A stretch of 64,000 nucleotides of DNA, from assembly GCA_031213475.1 (NCBI GenBank), contig JARUPZ010000014.1, positions 2,728,001-2,792,000 of the forward strand. Reading direction: 5' to 3'. The stretch is from Nereocystis luetkeana. Taxonomy: Eukaryota > Sar > Phaeophyceae > Laminariales > Laminariaceae. Under the pieces are notes generated by a model that was not told the DNA's origin, made no database searches, and saw only the letters and a program-made list of their open reading frames with translations. Below are positions 54,901-60,900 of the stretch, in pieces. The position numbers and the translations under genes are program-made. Each line of letters opens with the position of its first letter. Position 1 is the stretch's first letter.

Positions 54901-57900
54901 TCGCGGGTGCCAGCGGGTGCTGGCGGGTAGAGGGGGGGTTGCAAGGAGCGCGGTCGCCGCTTTCGTGCCTAGGCGTCGCGTGTGCCTCGAGACACGAGGG
55001 ATACATGAACGGGCTTTGTCTGGCTTCGATTTATGATTGTTGATAGAGTATGTACGAGTTTATAAAGGTCGTTCGGGAGGGCAAGATAATATTCAAGCGG
55101 TGCTTATTTTTGCGACCACGCTGAAGTTGATAGAGGGAGGTGTGCAGTTTGAACACCAACGTTATCGAGCTGGCGAACGACGGCCACGGTGAGCACCAGG
55201 CTTCACGCGGGGCGGGCGACGGGGCTGATTGTGGCAGAGAGTGATAAAAGCTTTACCCGGACCGAATCGGTAGCGAGGTGGTCGCGAGAGGGGCGGGCGA
55301 CGTACGAGGCTGAGAGAGGAGTTCTTCTGTGCGATTTGTTTCTTTTCTTTTTTTCGACCCGGGTGTAAGGTGTTCCAATCAGGCAGAAAAATATTACACG
55401 AGAGGGGACGGGGATTTTTTTTCCTTTCCGAGTTTTCGGTTTCATTTTCATTGTTTTTGCTGCTGTGCCGTGCTGTGCTTTCACTTTCTTCGTACATACA
55501 GTACAGACATAAAGCATATCGAAAGAAGAAAATAAGTAAAGACAGTAGTACCCTACCTGGGGTGTACGTACGTACGTACGACATCCGCGACGCGAAGCGT
55601 ATATGTGGCATCCAAGCTGACGTCGGAGCTGTTTTTTCCTGAAGCATGGCGGCGGGACTCTTGGCATTATCAAGTCGCCGGTTTGCAATTACGATCCTTG
55701 AAAACACTAAACTCAATTGTGGACCTCTGTTCGCTTCGCATAAGTTGTTGTACTTTTTTCCTTCCTGAGCGAGCGTAGCGGGCGGCGTAGGCCGCCCGCG
55801 GAGCGAAGCGCCTTGAATGCCCTACTAAACACACCCTCGCTACCCAGGTACCTACCCGAGTATGACCTAAAGAACCAGGCTTGGTACCCGGGTACCCCAG
55901 AGTATATACTGAGTATACCCTACTAAACACACCTTTACCCGGGCACCTATCCGAGTATGACCCAAATGACCAGGTTCGGTACCCGGGTACCGCAGAGTGG
56001 ATATATACTGAGTGTGCCCTACTAAACACACCCTTGAAACGTTTGGGCCCTCATGTGCCTTTTCTACCGAGGCATAGCTCATATCTACACCCGCAGCCAC
56101 AACAACGCCCACGCATCTCAGGAGCCGCCCGCAATACGCTGGGAGTGCCCGGGTACTTACCTCAGTATGACTTAAACAACCAGGTTTGGGATTACCCGGG
56201 TACCCCACAGTAAACACACCCTTGAAATGTTTCACGCCCCGGACAGATCATCGATTCCCACTCCATGATCTAGACCCTTCAGGGCAGGTATATTCCTGAT
56301 CTGCATGATCTGCAGCAGTAGCTCGTGTTGCCGCTGCGTGAGAGCCGTAGCGTCTGCGGTATCTACTGTAGGACAGTCTTCCCGGGTTAGATCTGTACTA
56401 TTAATAGTACACGGATATTTGGGCAACATTTCGGTAACTACTACGCAGATATTTGGGCAACATCTCGGGAACGGCAGGTTAGGGTTTCAGATGATCTAGA
56501 TAATCCGTCTGATCTATCTGATCCGTCTGACGTGTGAAAAGGGTAGGCTCAGAAGTAGCCCCTCAATGCTGCCAGGGCTCATAACCGCACCCACCCCCCA
56601 CCCTCCCACACATGTACCCACCCCCACCCCTACACGGCAGGAGCTGCCCGCAGTCTCAGCTCAATGGGCTCCTTCGTCGGCCCGTCTCCGGAATGGCGCC
56701 CCATCGCACCCACCTCGGCGTCCATGGGAGGAGGAGTAGGAGGCGTAGTGGGAGGGGGGGGGCAGGGCATGAGCACGAACGTTTGTGGCAGCCACCGGGT
56801 CACCCCCAGCCCCCCCCCCGACCACCCGCGTCCCGGAAGTACCACAAGTATGACCAGCATGGGAACCATGGAGGTCCCGGGTCCCACCCGCCCTTTTTCG
56901 CTGGACGTTGATTGGGCCGCTAGTGGCGAGCTGGTACCGAGGCATATGCTGGAGGGGGGAGGAGGCGGAAGCGCGGGGGGGGGGGCGGGAGCGGGCAGTG
57001 CTGGGATGGCTGATAAGGTGTGTTTGGTAGTGGGGGGGGGGGTAGTTTTTCTTTACTCTTGTTTGGCGGCTGGGGGGTGTTGGGGTTGGGGGATCAAAAC
57101 TGGGTTGATGTGTTGTGTTAGCTCAGAAATGGTTTTGTTTGTGGTGTTGGTGTTGTTGGTGGTGGCGTAGTTTTTTGCTGTTTTTTGCTGCTGCTGTCGT
57201 TGTTGCCTTTGCGCGCGTGCCGCGTAGTGATGTGTAGCGATGCCTCGTCGGAAACCAGTCGCGCCGTGCATTTGTAGCCGCTTGGTTATTCTGCGCGGAG
57301 GTATCACGTCCTCCGAGTAGGTTTCCCTTCCTCTCCAGAGGCACCCCTCCTCCCGGCATTGTAGGGATGCGAGGGTCTGTGCCCATATGACTGCGGCCAT
57401 GCATGACATTGAGTACACCCCCCTTCCCCCGGACCCCGACTGTGACCCCGTCCCGCCTCCGTATTTTCGTTCAACATCAACAATATCTCATAGGCTCTCC
57501 CGGACAGCCCCTTCCTATACAGCAGTAGTGTAACACCCCTTGAGTACCTCCCCCCCGCCCGATTTTTCGTTTTTGGCAGTCAACATGGATGGTGGGCGAG
57601 TTAGGTCATTTTCGTGCGGGGTGGGTAACAATAAGTTAGCACAAGGAGGATGACGGCCTCACGTAGTGTGTACATGGGGCAGGCACCAACGAGGCAGTTA
57701 CATGGTATACCCCTTACTGCCTCTGGAAGTGACCACACCGGAAAACAAAAACAAACAAGTAATTCGATGCTGTCATCCGTTCAAGAAAGTGCGTACAGGG
57801 TGCCGTAGTCCGCTTCAGAAGCGGCTGATGGTAGGATGCAGCTCTTCGTTGATTTGACTCGCCGAACACTTCACGGCGTTTCGCGCTTGGGGCAAGCAAT

Positions 57901-60900
57901 GTCTGCCCGGTCGGTGAAAACCCGATGTGCGCGCTCCTTCCCGGCATTGTAGGGGTGCGAGGGTCTATGGTCATACGACTACGGCCATGCATAACAGTTA
58001 GTACACCCCCCCCCCTTTGGGAATTCGAATTATCTCATTGAAGCTGTCATCCGTTTTGCAAGTCCGCTTCACCAGTAGTTCTTAGTAGGATGCAGCTCAC
58101 CCTTCATGCGACTCGCCGGACACCCCACGGCGCTTCGCGCCTGGTGCAAGCAATATCTGCCTGGTCGGTGAAAACCCGACATGCTCCGTCCCGGCATTGT
58201 AGGGATGCGAGGGTCTAAGGTCATACGACTACGGCCATGCATAAGATCGAGTACATCTCTCCTATCGTGCACACACCCCTCTAGTCCCTCCCGACCCTCG
58301 ATTAGCCTCCGAGCATTATCACCTCCAACCCTCCCGCCGCCGCCCGCGTCCCCAACAAGCTCCCATACGCTCAGCACGAAACGAAAAACTCCCTGCCCCC
58401 CACCCCCGCCCCCGACACGCCTTCACGTGCTCAGTACAACCCCCCCCCCCTCCCTCGCCCTATCCCTCATCTGCTCCATAATTTCCGTTTGGTAACAGTC
58501 CTTCAATAACACAGCATCAGCAGCAGTATCGCGTTGCCTCTCCTGGGCAGACCTCTCCACCCTGCGCAGCACCCGCGCCCCCTTAGCCCCCTACCCACCC
58601 TCCCCCCTCCCCCGATATGCGTCCATATGATCAGCATAAGGACCTCCATGCCCCCCCCCCCCCGCCAGCGCCCCTGCCCCCGACATGCCTCCATATGCCT
58701 GACGACGCCATTCCCCCCCCCCCATTCCCCTTCATCCGCCACCAGAATTTCCGTTCGGAACAGCAGCAGCAGCAGCAGCAGTATCGTGTTGCTTCTCCCG
58801 GACAGACCCCTCCACCCTGCACAGCTTCTGCGTCGGCGTGGAGTGGCTACGCCTGGGCCCGTGCCAAGCCTGGTCAGGAGCACGACGAGAGAGGAGGAGG
58901 CGGTGGTGGGGGTGGGGGTGGTGGGGGTGGGGGTGGTGACGGTGGCGGTGGCTGTGGCGATTCAGACCTCAGCCTTACTCCCGAGGAAACCAGGGTGTTC
59001 AGTCGGACTGGCATTCTTCCCGCCCCCTCTGCGCTCCCTTCCTCGTCGGCGTATGATGGTGGAGGCGGTGGGGGTGGGGGGGGCGATGGGGTAGGAGGAG
59101 GAGGCTTTAGCTTTTCTACCCTCGGCGCCGACAGGTATTGTTAGTGCTGATGTTCGGGGGGGGGTGGGAGGGGAATTTTACATTGGGTGTGGCTGTGGTT
59201 GTGGTGGTGGTAGTGATGGTGGTACTAAGAGTGAAGGGTGAGGGGAGGATGGGGGGGGGCTTTCACATTGGTGTTGTTAGCGTTGGTGTTGATGGTTTGG
59301 TGGTCGTCTTGATGGTGGTGTGGTTACGGTGTTTGTGGTGTTGGTGGTATTGCTGGTGCTGTACTCCGACGGTGCTTCGCCCGTGTATCGTGACAGTTTT
59401 GTCTTTTTCTTGTTTTCTTGTTCAGTAAGTACGAAGCGTACGCACGTATGAATAGTCTATTTGCCTTTTTCATGTTTTCTTCGTACTTCTTCCACATGCT
59501 GTACACACGTTTCTTCTGTCAATTTCGTGTACATGCGTACTTCTTTGTGTTCGTTTCGTGTCGTGGCTGCTGGCGATTTTAATATTGCGAATGCCTATTC
59601 TTGCGATTGCCCATGCTCCCGAGAGCCGTGTACATTGTGTAACATGCTTTCGATTCCCGTTGTTTCGATTGGTTTCCATTCCGACATCTCGGTTGCACCT
59701 CCGATTTGATTGCCCACGCCTCGGGCTTTCGGTTACCTATCTATGACTCTGTTCTTGATCGCCCGTGCGTCCGTTCATTCGTTCGACAGCCTTGGTACAT
59801 TATTCCACACGACCTCGGACACTTCACGATTTAGAATATGTAGGTCTTCAACCTCACGTTAAGAGACGTTGTGCAGGATTCGCACAGTACAGATTCAGCC
59901 CTTGAAATCGATGGTAGGCCATGCAGGTGATTCGGCTCCCACCCGGCAACATGAGTTAGATTGTTCAGATCATACAGATCATACAGACCTGAAATATATC
60001 TGCCCTGGAGGATATAGATCATGAATCAAGGAGTGGGAATCGACAATATTTCCGATGTGTGCGCTTTGCAAAGGGACATCCTGAGGAGGTTGAGCTTGTC
60101 TCCCAAAAGCGCAAAAAAAGACCTTCGGAGGAGCGTTTCCAGCGAAGATTTACTGGCCGGGCTAAGGATCAGGGTGAGTCGATTTGTCGGATGCCTTTTG
60201 CTGTTCTTGTCAACCTTTTTCTTCATTTATTTTTTGTTTAACGGGTGTCTTATCGGGCGCGTCTTGTTATTGAGAGGGGCGAATATACTGGTCAACTGTC
60301 TGTTATTATTTCAATCGTTAACCGTTTCTTATCCTTATGTCACCAGTCGTTTCTTGTTCTCGTGCGTCGATCGTATCTTATTCGTCAACCACTTCTTGTT
60401 TTATATTTCTCAACCATTTCTTGTCCTCACATTTATCAATATTATTATTCGTCAACCGTCTCTCGTTCTTGCATTAGTCTATCGCTTCTTCTTCATCAAC
60501 TGTTTGTTGATATTACGTTGTCAATAGTTTCTTGTTCTTATTTTTGTCAACCGTTTCTTGGTATAATATTTTTCATCCGTTTCTTCTTATTTTGTCAACC
60601 GTCTCTTGATACCATATTTTTCAACCGTTTCTTGTGCTTGTTTTCGTCAACGTTTTTTTTTTTTTTGCGAAACGGCGCGGTGGCTGGCGCTACTCCTTTT
60701 TACGAGTGGCGCGTACGAATGCGTTACGCCACTTCCCCGGCGACCAAGTTAGATAGTGTGTACGGAGTGGGGGACGTTAACTCCGCGCAAGGATAATGAT
60801 CGTGTCACGTAGTTTGTACCAGGTATATTATAAGGCACCCACGAGGCAGCTACATGTTATACCCATTGATGTCTCTGGAAGTGGCCAAATCAGAAAAACA

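Noticed and set aside
52614-55815. Helitron pair
   Set aside because: A hairpin is near one end, but no CTRR terminus, no 5' TC that I can fix and no helicase-like frame.
54190-56215. CRISPR-like array
   Set aside because: Repeats of about 95 bp without unique spacers, in a eukaryotic setting; a degenerate satellite.
60021-60062. Start codon MNQGVGIDNISD for a separate gene at 60.0 kb
   Set aside because: These residues come from the GATC-rich repeat, which gives a similar reading at 56232. The coding part begins after the acceptor at 60073.
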